Below, one piece after another: positions 36,303 to 48,357 of a stretch of DNA of 64,000 bases; position 1 is the first letter of the stretch, and each line of letters begins with the position of its first letter. A program made the translations under genes and the position numbers. Source of the stretch: Mauremys mutica (Eukaryota; Chordata; Testudines; Geoemydidae); NCBI RefSeq assembly GCF_020497125.1, contig NC_059087.1, positions 14,231,925 to 14,295,924 on the forward strand, in the 5' to 3' direction. Under the pieces are notes generated by a model. That model saw only the letters and a list, made by a program, of their open reading frames with translations, ran no database searches and was not told where the DNA came from.

Positions 36303-36340
36303 CTGATGAAGTGGATTTTAGCCCACAAAAGCTTATGCCC
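36303..36340 (+). ncRNA. Hammerhead-ribozyme-like motif (decayed)
   Basis: CTGATGA (36303-36309) is a perfect core start and is followed by A, GTGGA and CCCAC. The GAAA block has become AAAA, stem II has a mismatch, and the U before the cleavage base is C. Confidence 0.55.
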
Positions 36341-39300
36341 AAATAAATTTGTTAGTCTCTAAGGTGCCGGAAGTACTCCTCATTGTTTTTGCTGATACAG
36401 ACTAACACGGCTACCATTCTGAAACCTGTGTTAACTCTGAGTCACTGATGGAGAGGAAATATTTTGGGATGGTCCTTCCACATCTCTTGATTGATTTGGT
36501 CAGATTGTACAAGACTTACACATATGAAAGACCAACAAATGCAATTTGAAGAGGTCACCCCAGAAAGATTTTTAGATTGTGGAAAAAATTCTGCAGATCC
36601 CAATTGATTATTCTGCACTTGGTTACCACTTAAAACTCCCACACGCACCATCAGGAATTCTGCATAGGGAATAAAGGGTGGAGTATACAATGCAAGTCTT
36701 CTTCAGTGTTAAAAGAAAGACAACTCTTTGGTGTAGATCCAAATTCAGAATGTTGCTGTGTGTCTATAATACAGACACAATATTATTTTACCATTGAATG
36801 CAATACTGATTTATACCAGCTGAGGATTTTCTCACTGTTAATTCACATTTGATAAAAGAGCAATTAACAGAACAATGGGCTTTTTTTTTTACCCAATTTT
36901 CATCTAGAGCTTCAAGTATAAATGCTGAAGTTGTGCCATTTCTCTCTCAGTGGTAGATATCCTTACTGGTTCACGGTCTCACATTTCCTCAATGTCATCA
37001 CTTTAATAATATTTAATGTTCCTCTACAATTGATGAAGCTTTGGAATTCAAGAATTTCCATGCTGGGTTTCTAGCACAACTGGAAATTTCTGTGAGAAGC
37101 TGTCAGTTCTGTCTAACAGATTTTGTTTAGAAAGGCCTTTGTATAGATGAAGAATATGCCAAGGCTGTTTTCTCATTTCTTTCTTCATGCTAATGGTAGC
37201 AAATGATTTCAAAGCAGTAATGAATGCATATATGCTATATAGAGCTCACCATGTGATTGTGAATAAGCCACCTGCTAGTAATAGCATGTGGTCCGCCAAA
37301 AGGGCTGGTTACATCTAAGTGGCTGTTAAAAAGAAGTAAATCCATATGCATAGTCTTCATCAGGAGGAGGAGGATGCATAGATTCCTGCATATTGTAAGA
37401 AAGACAAACTATTTAGTTTAGATAAATTATTCTTTTTTCTTCCTGAATCTTAACACAAGAACCAAGCTCAAAACCCAAATATCTTGGAGATTCTTCACTT
37501 CCAGCCCAACCTACAGATGGAAATGACAAATCTAGGGAGAAAAGGTGTTTCCAGGAGATTTCCAGGCCACTTTTTCATATCTAAGAGGTTCAGATAGATT
37601 ACATACATTTTTGAGTACTTACCTCAGAGCTCCTAATCATGGGTAACCTGTGCTTTGGAGTTTAATCACTCCGTATGCTGTCTGTCCCCTTGTAGTGTTC
37701 GTGCAAGTGGAAATCAGCGGTGCTCAATTTGGTGGCACTAACGGGTGCTCAGAACACAGCTGGGTAAGCAGCTGCACAGATTTGCTGCATTGCCTTTTCA
37801 TCAAAGCCTGTCAAATGCTAAAGGTGCACTAATTGTTCAGGGTACACAGTCCTTGCGTCCTTTAATGTACGAGTGATCCTGTGCATCTGCCAGTTTAAAG
37901 CAAGAGTTGGCTCAGAAAGGAGATGGACAGGTAAACCAGGAGCAACCTGTGGAGATACACAAACCTCTCCCTGCTCTCCTATTCGGAGGAGTCCTCTGCC
38001 CTTACGTTGAAGAAGCAGGTGTACACATTACACTTTGCAGTCTCCCAAACACACTAAAACTTGAGCTCTCTTCCTGCTTCCTTCCCTCCAGGTTTTAGTA
38101 ACATTCTATATTGTTTAAATGAAACACAAACTCACTCTCTATCCCGGCATAAAGGATCAGGATTTCAAACCACTACCAAGAAAACAGTGTCACTTTCACC
38201 AGAATTATGCAAAACCATTTCAGAAAGTTCTGCTACCACCCACAAGCCCATAATGTTCAGCTACAACAGGACACGAGAAAATTGCTTACAGAGACTACAG
38301 CAAAAGTGGGCTGACAGTTCTGCAGTATCTGGCACATGGGGAACTCTCTTGGAGCCACATGTACTGTACGAACACAGGCCCATGGAGAAGTGTGCCTTGT
38401 TTAGCTTGACAGGCTGCAGTTCCTATGGAGGAAAAACTCCTTTTGTTTTAAAACAGTAATAGTTCTCTTTTTCCAACTCCAAGAAACTACCGTGACTCTC
38501 AAAAATGAACTTGCATTCATTAGAAAAAGCAATTGTGTCTTTAAGACACTCACGCAGAAGCAGGTCACACTCAAAATATAGCACATGAGAGTGAATAAGG
38601 GCAATTAAGGATGCAAAAGGCCTGCTCGGTCAACTGGTTCATACCGGCCCATTAAAAAATTGTCAGTGTAGTATATTTTCTAGTGCTGAGTCCAGTTTTC
38701 TATAGTGCAAGTCTCTTCCCCAATTTCTCCAAGGAGGCAACTCCATTCTTTAATAGATCTCGTTAGTAAGAAACTTCCCTTAGGTTTTCTTTCATACTTT
38801 TGTCAACACTTCTTAACTCAACATTTTGGGTAGCAGCTACTGTTTACTCCCAGGACTGGGCATACTGAGGTCTCCTGTAGCTTGTAGCTATCCATCTCAT
38901 CACGCAAACTTTCTGGAGCGGGCAGAGCACAGGGAAGAATATCTAACTGTAATGTGTTTAAACACAATGTTGAAATCAACTAAGAATGCAATCCCAGGTT
39001 TCCTGCCTACTCAAATGCAGCAATTACTTCATCTACACTTATTAGAGCTAATAGTCATGCAGAATTTGGCTTTGACAATTAATATACAATAAGGCACTGC
39101 AAACACGTAACAAGGGGGAAATTGTTGCATAGGAATGTAGAATGGGTTTTTGGAGAAGTGCATTCAGTTTTATGATTCTGTTTAAGTTGGATTTGCCAGT
39201 TATCCTGTCATTATCCCATAGGCCAGTGTTAATAATCAAGATCTATATTATATGCTTTGTGGTATAATTAAAGTCACTACTTAATTAGAAAACCTAGCTA

Positions 39301-40521
39301 GTGCTAAACAACGGGGAATCAATAATGTATCTAATGGGAAAAGCCAGAAAGAACTTCTGTTTTATATCAGAAACAGCTGAGAGCTAATAAGTGTACCCAA
39401 TATTGCTTATAGATTAGCATTTCTGTGATGTGCAGCCCTACCACATGGGAGCTCTGATCCCATCATATCTTATAAGCCAAGCAGCACCAAGCCTGGTAAT
39501 GACCTGTATGGAACATCTCCCTATCTCGTCCAAGAAGCTTGGGATTCCCTATGCATAAGCTAGAGGGCAGCCTGTCCCGTTACCTTCTAGGGCAGTGGGG
39601 TAGGAAACAGCATGGGAAGTGTTCCATATTATTACCCTGGCGAAGACTGAGGTATCTCATGGTCCCAGGCAGAGCGTCCACATTAAGGAGAGCAAGACTG
39701 ATACCTGACTCATTGCCAACGAATAAGGAAGAACGATCTGAGCAACCAAAGGAGACTTCCTATGCACTGGCCTCCTTATTACCCTGCCGGGAAGATGGGA
39801 AAAGTGGACGAGCTGGTTTTCAGGGTACAAGCGGGGGTGGTAGAGTTGCAGGACCCTAAAGATATCTAAATGTAAGTGGGGGTAGAGGGAGAGGCTTCCC
39901 ATGGGCTTGCTTAGAGCTTATAGTTGCAAGGAAGGAAGGTCTCATGTCCTAATGGTGCATAGGACAGTTGTGTGTACATGAGACTCCTGGACCAGCAGCC
40001 CAAGTCTTCTCCCAGGTCCACGCAAACCTTGGTTAGAAATGTGTGTAGAATCATGGAGAGTTTCATGTTCAGAACAAAATGTGAAATGAGGTGAATTTTG
40101 CTCCCGTTTGGTTTTCCCCTGCTCCAGCTAGGACTCCCTTGCAAGTCAAATAAGAAATGCTTTTCAAAACGCAGCGCTAACCCTTTGGGATGCACAGATA
40201 GCAGAATAAGTCCAGTTGGCCCAGAGGGAGCAGCATGAGCAAATGTATGTTGTCAACTGACATCCCAAATGAGCTGAGTGAGAATTACGACGCTAAGCAC
40301 TCTGCGCAGTAGCTGTCCAGAACCTTAGGTCCCCAAGGAGGGAACTAGCAGAGGACCTTACTTAACTCAGCGGCTCTGTTCTCTTCTACTCTCAGGCAAG
40401 ATGGAAAGTCAGATGAAAGTTGGGCAAGATGTACCTATTCAAAAGCCTTGGCATCAGCTATGTACACACAATACAATGGGTGTGCAAGCATCCCTGCACT
40501 AATGTATCTGGTCTGTATTTT

Positions 40522-40598
40522 GGGCCAGATCCTCAGCTGGGGTAAATTGGAGTCAATAGACCTATGGGGACCCACACCAACTAAGGATTTGGGCCTTT
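40522..40598. repeat. Palindromic repeat, type A
   Basis: GGGCCAGATCCTCAGCTGGG pairs with CCAACTAAGGATTTGGGCC; the centre has GGAGTCAATAGACC. Confidence 0.65.
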
Positions 40599-40809
40599 CT
40601 ATGTAAATTAGAAAGAGAACAGTCCCACCTATCACAGCTTTTAAAAACAGCCCCATCGGAAAAGCCTTGTTTTAATACGGACACTAACCAAACTACAAAT
40701 AAGGATGATTCATCCCCCAACTCCTCCTTCGGGGTTTTAAAAATTTTCCAAAAGCAAAAGTTCCCTGCACCATCCTAGCATTAGGGGTATTAAAAATCTT
40801 TGTCAGGGC

Positions 40810-41062
40810 ACGGATTTTGAATCTGGTTGAAACACTTTAACCAGGTCACTTCTCACTCATCTTTCCTCAAACAGAAATCATCCCAATTTGTCATGATCCT
40901 CCTATGTAATTCTGTCCATTCCACTTTTAATCTTGGACACTCTATGCTATATACTCTCTGTTTTAACAAGGTCATATCTGAAGTTGAATAGGTTGGCCAG
41001 CATGGGACATCATACTCCAAATGTGGTCTAAGCAATGCTTCATAAAGAGCTAGCCAATTATC
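40810..41062 (-). mobile_element. CR1/L2-type LINE fragment
   Basis: The minus strand encodes LRPHLEYDVPCWPTYSTSD, matching the (V)RPHLEYCVQ.W segment after the RT domain in CR1/L2 ORF2, and continues to a degenerate ECPRLKVEWTELHRRI segment. No intact frame. Confidence 0.7.
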
Positions 41063-41074
41063 CTTGGATTTATG

Positions 41075-41469
41075 TAGAGCTAGTTGAAAACTTTGACAGA
41101 ACAGTTTTCCATCAAAAAATGCAGCTGAGTCAAAATTGAAAAGTTGTGCAGGTACATGTTCATTCTAATGACTTTTTTTTAAATTGGAAAAAGTCAAAAT
41201 GTTTCATTTTGACGTTTTTGATTTTTTTTACTTTTATATTACATTAAAACATTAAATATATACATATAATTTAACATTATTGTATTTAATACATACTATT
41301 TCATATTCATACATACTAAACATTTTGATGGTCCCAAATCTAAACTTTTTGGAATTTTCGTTTTGAGGGAAATTTTAAAATGTCAGCGTTTTGTTCAGAG
41401 TCACAATGATTTTTTTTTTTAATTTCAGAATTTCCATTCCATGGGAAATTCTGGTCCTGACCAGATCTA
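41075..41469. mobile_element. hAT-type element with TAGAGCTAGTTG/CTGACCAGATCTA ends
   Basis: 395 bp of AT-rich sequence with repeated GAAAATTTC-like and TTTGAC motifs. The flanks GATTTATG (41067-41074) and GATTTGTG (41470-41477) match at 7 of 8 bases. It belongs to the same family as 62941-63309 by ends and interior. Confidence 0.75.
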
Positions 41470-42535
41470 GATTTGTGCCAGATTAAGAGTTGTTTCACAC
41501 TGGGGGATTGTTAATCCTGTACTTCAATCTATACTGCCCAATCTGCATAAAATTTTTAAATTATGAATTTTAACGTGAACTATCTTAATCACCTTTCCCC
41601 AACCTATGGGATGGAGACCTGGGGTCACCAGACTACTCCAGAAGTGAGGCATGAGAACAGTGCAGGTGAAGAAAACTTTATAACATTGGATCTGCCTCTC
41701 CCCAATAATTGATCTTACAATAGTGGGTAATCTACTCAATGCTCTCTGAAAGCAAATAATCTTCCATCCCTGCTCCAATATATCTTCTAATGCAGATGGC
41801 CACAAGAACAGCTCCCTTGTGCAGGCCTTCAGGCAGAAACCCATAGACCAAAACTTCTCTTCTTGTCTTCCATGGCACTCAGATAAACTGAAAGTGTGAT
41901 TTGCCCCGGTAAAACTATCAATGGACACCCACCACGCTAATACCATGCAGCTATCTTCTTGGTGGGGAACAAGTTCATCATACTCTGTAGGAAAGAGAAA
42001 AATGTCTAAAGTAAATGTGTGCTCTTGCAGCCATGAAACTGGTAAGTCTTGAAGGCCTGCAGCACTGAAGGACAATCCCTGATGGAATGGCGGGTTTCTA
42101 ACAAGAGGCCTTAGAGATGGCCGATGTTATTAAACCCCTGAATGAAGAAACCAGAGGTCTATTTACTAAGTCTTTCCCCTTGATAGCCCCATTTGATTAA
42201 TTCCAGAATCCTTTTGATAGGTAATTAAAAAAGCTTTTCCTAAGGTACAGTGTGCAGTGAACCATTAATTACTTTTCAGCACCTCAGAGATGCAATTCCT
42301 TTGCTATTGTGAAGCATTAACAGCAAACAACTAAAATGTCTGCCTCTATAAAAGGGCTGAATAAATTAAAGTAATTTCTCCAAGACCTGCTCTTTGTGGC
42401 TGAAAATTTCAGTTCTTTCAGCATTAATAAGTTTGCTCTTTAAGGCTACATTTTCTCAATGCAAATATCCATGACCATAACACAAAGGAATATCTTCCTT
42501 GGCAGATATAGCCGCTAGACTGAATCCATCTATTA

Positions 42536-42868
42536 CAGTGTTTCTCAAACTGGGGTCGCCGCTTGTGTAGGGAAAGCCCCTGGCAGGCTGGGACGGATTC
42601 TTTACCTGCCCCGTCTGCAGGTCCGGCCGATCGCGGCTCCCACTGGCCGCAGTTTGCCGCTGCAGGCCCATGGGAGCTGCTGGAAGCGGCGGCCAGTATG
42701 TCCCTCGGCCCGCGCCGCTTCCAGCAGCTCCCATTGGCCCGGAGCAGCAAACCGCGGCCAGTGGGAGCCGCGATCGGCTGGACCTGTGGACGGGGCAGTT
42801 AAACAAACCGGCCTGGCCCGCCAGGGGCTTTCCCTACACAAGCGGCGACCCCAGTTTGAGAAATACTG
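42536..42868. mobile_element. Fold-back hAT MITE
   Basis: 333 bp that is an inverted repeat almost end to end. The ends are CAGTGTTTCTCAAACTGGGG and CCCCAGTTTGAGAAATACTG, and the arms are GC-rich (for example CCGATCGCGGCTCCCACTGG and its complement). Exact 8-bp direct repeats ATCTATTA lie at 42528-42535 and 42869-42876. Open frames on both strands are by-products of the palindrome. Confidence 0.9.
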
Positions 42869-43096
42869 ATCTATTAGTATTATGGCTGTCACTCAGCTAC
42901 CACAATGTGCTAGGCATGCAGTTGCACAAAAGAGATCAGTTAAATTAAGGATCCTCACCTAGTGGCCATAATTTCTTATAAAAGCCAATTTAGCTCTTAT
43001 GGAGCTCTAGGATCATATTAATTTTGCTCAAGTGTGTGCATAATGCATCACAGCAAGTGTTTTTGACAAGTGGGAATATGTGTGGGTGTGCTAAGT

Positions 43097-43825
43097 CAGT
43101 GGTTCCCAAACTTTAACAAACCTGTGAACTCTTTTCACTAAAATGTCAAGTCTCGCGAACCCCCTCCTAAAAATGAATATTTCCAGGGATTTTCTCCTTT
43201 ACCTGAGTATAAATTATAAAAGCAGTGATCTTGGGGAAAAAAAATTGTTTTTATGACATGCTTATTACACACTATTTATTATTAATTATTATTTATCATA
43301 ACAGTATTTTTATTACATTATGAAAACAGCAACACTCTTCCAAGATCTCACTTTCGTAGCTTGTATCACTTGGAATAAGCCTGTTATAAGACGAGACTCC
43401 TATGTTTCATCAAGGAGTATCAGATGTGAAACAGCAGGAAGGGGTTTAAGAAGCTAACTCAAAGAGTTCCTCCTACACAAGCATTCAGGTCTTGAGTAGT
43501 CCAGGAAAACAATGCACGTTACAACAAAGCTTAAACTTGTTCTTCATAATAATTCTAAAAACAATACTAGCTGCCTATCTAATTTTAAAAAAAGCAAAAA
43601 ATGTCCACCTCCCTTTCCATTTCTTATAAGGAGTCTTGAAATTTAAATCACGTCACTGTGATAGATATGTTTGCTTTGATCTGCTTAGATCTTGGAAGTC
43701 CAGGGGCTCTAGGTTGCTGGCCCCATGCTGCCCAGTGTCCCTAGGGACCGCTCTGTCCGCCATTAGGGAATTTTTTCCTGAGAACCCCCTGTAACATTTT
43801 GCGAACTCCAGTTTGAGAACCACTG
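43097..43825. mobile_element. Non-autonomous hAT element, CAGTGGTTCCCAAA family, copy 2
   Basis: 729 bp and closely similar along its whole length to the copy at 1683-2429, in the same orientation. The left end is CAGTGGTTCCCAAACTTT and the right end is CCAGTTTGAGAACCACTG. The flanks (TGCTAAGT and GGCTAGGC) match only partly, so the duplication has decayed or the right side was disturbed by the adjacent MITE. Confidence 0.85.
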
Positions 43826-43830
43826 GGCTA

Positions 43831-44084
43831 GGCCTACACTAGCAGCTGGGGGAGGGTGATTCCCAGCTTGAGAAGACATATTCATGCTAGTTCTCATCAC
43901 GGTAGCAGTATCGAGCAGCGGCACGGGCTAGCTACCCCAAATATGCACCCACAGGGTCCAGGTGGGTTGGCAGCTAGCCCCTGCTACCCCAGCTATTTTT
44001 AGCCAGTAAGCTCAATGAGAGCTAGCACGAGTAAGTTCACGGGAGCTGGGCATTGCACACCCATCTCTTAGTGTAGACGCAGCC
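43831..44084. mobile_element. MITE with GGCCTACACT / GTGTAGACGCAGCC ends
   Basis: About 254 bp. The ends resemble the GGYCTACACT terminus of the TTA-flanked MITEs. The interior is partly palindromic: GGGAGGGTGATTCCCAGC against GCTGGGCATTGCACACC, with GCTAGC motifs in both halves. The flanks do not show a clear 3-bp duplication. It abuts the hAT copy ending at 43825. Confidence 0.6.
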
Positions 44085-44495
44085 TCTGTGTATTACATAA
44101 AAACACCTAGGTTATTTATGTTGCAAAGTCAAGCCCTGAGAAGTTAGGAAATGCTGGATTGCCTGGGCTACCTTAATTTGGACCCTGTGCATCCAATCTG
44201 TGCACTGAATGAGGCAAGAGATGTGTGGGAAAATATAGTATGTGATCATGCAATTGAAGAATGTATCATAATGCATATGTACAAGCAGGAAGTATTAAGA
44301 TTACCTGAGCAACCGTAAAACTGGCATTTGCTAACTTTTCCAGGGCTTGACTTGGAACCTAAATAACTTTCTTTTAACATGTTTTTTTTGTATGCAGTTT
44401 CCTATGTGTGGTTCATTTGGTTGGTTTGGTTTTTGGTTTTGTGTTTTAGGAAAAAGGTAAAACCAAATTCTGCTGTGCACAACTGTAAACCCACT

Positions 44496-44577
44496 AGCAG
44501 CCGTGTTAGTCTGTATCCGCAAAAAGAACAGGAGTACTTGTGGCACCTTAGAGACTAACAAATTTATTTGAGCATAG
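44496..44577 (+). mobile_element. Penelope-like fragment, truncated
   Basis: AGCAGCCGTGTTAGTCTG through GGCACCTTAGAGACTAAC to TTTATTTGAGCATA matches the left arm of the copy at 18569. It stops before the ribozyme-like segment. Confidence 0.75.
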
Positions 44578-44867
44578 TATTTCCAAACGTGATTTCTCTA
44601 TTAAATAACATTTTCCCCAGAGAGATATCCACACTGTCAGTACTGGCTCAGCTAGGTTCTGCCATAGAAGACTGAAGTTTGCCTCCTGTCCATGAGTAGG
44701 AATTACAACAAACGAACAGAATATTTAAGCATGGCATAGGAAGTTTAGCTAATGCTTTACTGCAGGTGCCCTCTGGAAGGAGCAGGAGGTTTAGCATCCC
44801 TGCATCACTACTGAGCTGACCACCTATATGCTGAGACACTTGTCTGTAATATGCTTTTCATGGCAGC

Positions 44868-45223
44868 CAGGGACGGCTCTAGGATTTCCGCCGCCCCAAG
44901 CAGGGCGGCGCGCTGCAGGGCGCGCTCTGGCGGTCGCCGGTCCCGCGACTCCGGGGGATCTCTTGCAGACGTGCCTGCAGAGGGTCCGCTGGTCCCACAG
45001 CTCTGGTGGACCTCCTGCAGGCATGCCTGTGGATGCTCCATCGGAGCCACGGGACCAGCGGACCCTCCACAGGCATTTCTGCGGGAGGTCCACCGGAGCT
45101 GCGGGACCAGCGGACCCTCCGCAGTCATGCCTGCGGGAGGTCCACTGGAGCCGCCTGCCGCCCTCCCGGCAAAATGATGCCCCAAGCGCGCGCTTGGCGC
45201 GCTGGGGTCTGGAGCCGGCCCTG
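44868..45223. mobile_element. hAT MITE (CAGGG-CGGCTC ends), opposite orientation
   Basis: Ends CAGGGACGGCTCTAGGA and TCTGGAGCCGGCCCTG, with exact 8-bp direct repeats ATGGCAGC at 44860-44867 and 45224-45231. It belongs to the same family as the element at 9014 but is inverted relative to it: the shared AAGCGCGCGCTTGG block is at the right end here and the left end there. Confidence 0.92.
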
Positions 45224-46961
45224 ATGGCAGCAACAAACCTGACAGCTTCCACAGTAAGTGCTTTTTTGTGCACTGCAACAACACTGAGAAACTGCTGCAA
45301 GAAATATAGAGTGAGATGAAGAGGGAACAGAGCAAATATAAACAGAAAAATGCATTAGTCAATAGCGCCCACAGATTAGCCTAGCCGGTGAACATCCTGC
45401 ATATATTAATAATATACTCAGCAGCAGCCTGTGGGAGAGCTACATAAACCTTTACTTCCTTCGATCTTCCCTCTTCTTTTGGCTTGTGTCTAACGTGATG
45501 ACTAGTGAACATTTCTGAAGTTTCCGTCTGTTTTGTATGAAGGGGGATCAAAATAGTTCAGCCAAAAGTGTTCATTCCTTAGGTGTTCACTGCAACAAAA
45601 ATAATCCTGTGCAACTCACTTGGCATTAATGTGGATTTTATAACTACTTTTATAGGATTTCCACTGGAATGTAGATCGCTAATTGGGACCATTATTAACT
45701 AACTGAACCATAAATTTTAAAGCATTGCCATGTATTTTCACAAATCTAAAAGACCTAGAGAACATTACGCTGACAACACCAAGCGGCAAAATGAAATCCC
45801 AATTTAGTCCCATGCAAAATGTTTCAGCTGAAAATGTGTGGAAAAATCACCCTGAGTCACAATTAATCCAGATGATTACACACCATTTTGCACTTGAAAG
45901 TAATATGTAAGTATCACTTCTGATATTCAATTCTTGCATCATCCCAGAGCATTAACAGTTCAAAATTGCTAGAACATAGAAATTGACTATGAAATTTTCT
46001 AAGCGATGGTCAGTAGTCCAACACCATGTTCATCAGATTTGGTGCAGGTGAAATGCAGTGTGAAATCAGACTTCTCAAAATGCTGTTCAAGATCAAATCT
46101 AATTAGCTCATCTAAAAGCCCATTTAAAAAAACAATCCCGCCTCTGGGATACGTGGGATGCCAAGAGAAGACAGAGTTGAGATCTGTTTCCTATACCATG
46201 TTTAGGTCAAAAGGTGATTTTTATTGCAACCAAGGGAAATGTAATTTCAAGTGAACTATTTACTGTAATTAATTCCATTTGGCACATGAAAATAAAATGC
46301 CTGAAAAACTGCTGCCTGCTTCTGTGCTGAGTTCGTGTTTCCCCATTTATGGGGAAGGGTTGTTTGTCCTTTGAGTTTGAAGGTTTCGGTGACAACAGCA
46401 GGCGGAAAAGCAGAGAAATGCAAACATAGAGGAAAAGCAGCTTGCTGGCAGGATTACACAGGTTTGCAGATTTCTTTGCAGTCGAATGACACTGGGAGTT
46501 GCTACAATTTAGTACCCGGCATTGGTTCCATCTGGCTGTGTGTCCCCTTTGCGAGACATGCCTGTCCTGTTTATTGCATGGATGAAAATGCAGCAAGAAA
46601 AGCCATTATATTGCTGTACATTTATTTAAGGTGTGCTAGGAAGAGTCACAACTAGAATGCTTAACCTAGCTCTATACAGACGCTGGACAAAAGTGGTGAA
46701 ATTTACAACCGTTAAAATATAATGAAAGTCAATATTTAAAGCCACATTTTTTCCCAAAGGAGCAGTAATATGTGGGAGTTTATCTATTTGCATATTACAA
46801 GCTCCACATTTGCGTGGCTGAACTGTATTCGCATTCATAAATTGGGTATAACAATCCATGCAAACAGCCAGCTGATCAAAAATATTCCCAGTTTGCATCC
46901 ACAATACCTACATGTGTATGCAAATGTGGAAGTTTGAGTGGGCAAAATGGAGGTTAGGCTG

Positions 46962-47150
46962 GGACGGAAGGATGGTTAGAAGGACAGGGCACTGATGTGG
47001 GACTCAGGAGTTCTGGGTCCGGTTCTGAGATCAGCCACAGACTTGCTGTGTGATTTGTGGACCTTAATTCTACCCTGTAAAATGGAGATATTTCCCTATA
47101 GCCACGGCAACATTCTGAGGATAAAATCTGTTAATGACTGAGATGCTACC
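46962..47150 (+). mobile_element. MIR-like tRNA-derived SINE
   Basis: GGTTAGAAGGACAGGGCACT head, GGACTCAGGAGTTCTGGGTC, CAGCCACAGACTTGCTGTGT, then TGTAAAATGGAGATATTTCC. Confidence 0.85.
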
Positions 47151-47227
47151 TGATGAGGTTCACATGAGTACCAAGGAAGGCAGAGAGATAAGGAGCCCTT
47201 TGGAGTACAAGGGTTTTACCTAAGAAT

Positions 47228-47320
47228 TTAGGGTGCAATTTTCAAACCCTCACTTATCACCAATTTCTAATGAGAACTGGGCATCCAACCCCCTTAGTCA
47301 GCTTTGAAAATTTCAGCCTT
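47228..47320. repeat. Palindromic repeat, type C relic
   Basis: AGGGTGCAATTTTCAAACCC at the left and GTCAGCTTTGAAAATTTCAG at the right are complementary TTTTCAAA arms. Confidence 0.5.
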
Positions 47321-48314
47321 AGTGTATGGATGAAACTGCACATCGGTCACACCATAGTAGATCTGTTAGGATGCAACATTCAGGTATAACACTGAACAAT
47401 GGATAAACCAGAAAAGTAGCTCTTGATAGTGTTTGCTCTTGTCCCTGTCTTTGTGTTAGTACATGGCTCATGTGGGACACCGTACTTTTGAACGCTTCAT
47501 GTCAGTGGGTGTTCAAGTGAGAGTTCTCAAGTGTGTCTGGTGGTTAAGCGCTTGTATGTCTGTAGTTGCCAGAATCAAAACAAGGCTGCTTGTGAGAATC
47601 GTAGTGGAAAAGTGAAATCTAATCAAATTCGCCAATTGAATGGAGGTAGAATCTCCCTCTGATACACACAGATTAAACTCAGCCCTACCGCTGAACTTTC
47701 AGTCATTTTTCAAAGCAAATTCAAACTAAAGGTTTCTTGAGGCTTGGACATGTCTCGATATAAATGTTTCCAGGCCTAACTAGAACCACCCCAAGAGTGT
47801 CCAAATATCACACAGAAAGCAGCTCTCACAGTATTTCAGACATTTAATGAGACAGTATAGTCTTATGGGAGTCCCAACCAAAATGGGGGCACCCAAAGGG
47901 TTTGAATAACCACAGATGCTTATCTGAACCAATGGCCAAAGCTTCTAAGTAGAGCTGAGTCAGAGCCAAACTCCAATTCCAGCATCACCAACTCGAAACC
48001 CCCCCAAGTTTTGAAGAGTATAGCAGCTAGATCCAAACTTTGCAGCTTTGGCTTCTTTTCACCTTCCTTTTTAGTGCTTCACCCATCCATATTTACTAAG
48101 TACTTGAGTTTATTAGCTAACAAGAGGCATGACCCAAACCCCACTGAAGTCAAATGAAAGATTCCCATTGACCTCAATGGTGTTTGAATTAGGCTTAATA
48201 TATAATTTTAGTGGTCACAGGATAATCCCATACTGGAGGGTACCCTTTCTCCAGGTGAATCCCATGCTGGATTTTCACCACATGTTGAGTCAGGTGCAAC
48301 ATCTAAAGCAATAT

Positions 48315-48315
<1 letters not shown>

Positions 48316-48351
<36 letters not shown>
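48316..48351 (+). repeat. (CT)n microsatellite
   Basis: About 17 uninterrupted CT units following TTCTTCT. Confidence 0.95.

Positions 48352-48357
<6 letters not shown>

Larger units (their letters stand above)
35809..36425. mobile_element. Penelope-like element, long inverted duplicate
   Basis: 617 bp. The left arm starts GTAAAAACAACGAGGAG; the right arm is its complement, ends CTACCATTCTGAAACC and is longer. The fold centre is near 36060-36090, where CAGTAGGGGGAAATTAG meets CTAATTTCCCCCTACTG. The left arm lacks about 100 bp present in the right arm. The exact 11-bp direct repeat CTGTGTTAACT lies at 35798-35808 and 36426-36436. Hammerhead-like segments sit in both arms. Confidence 0.82.

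Noticed and set aside
44808..45362. Frames of 184 and 163 residues on opposite strands
   Set aside because: Same GC-rich hAT family as at 9014, crossing the element borders.
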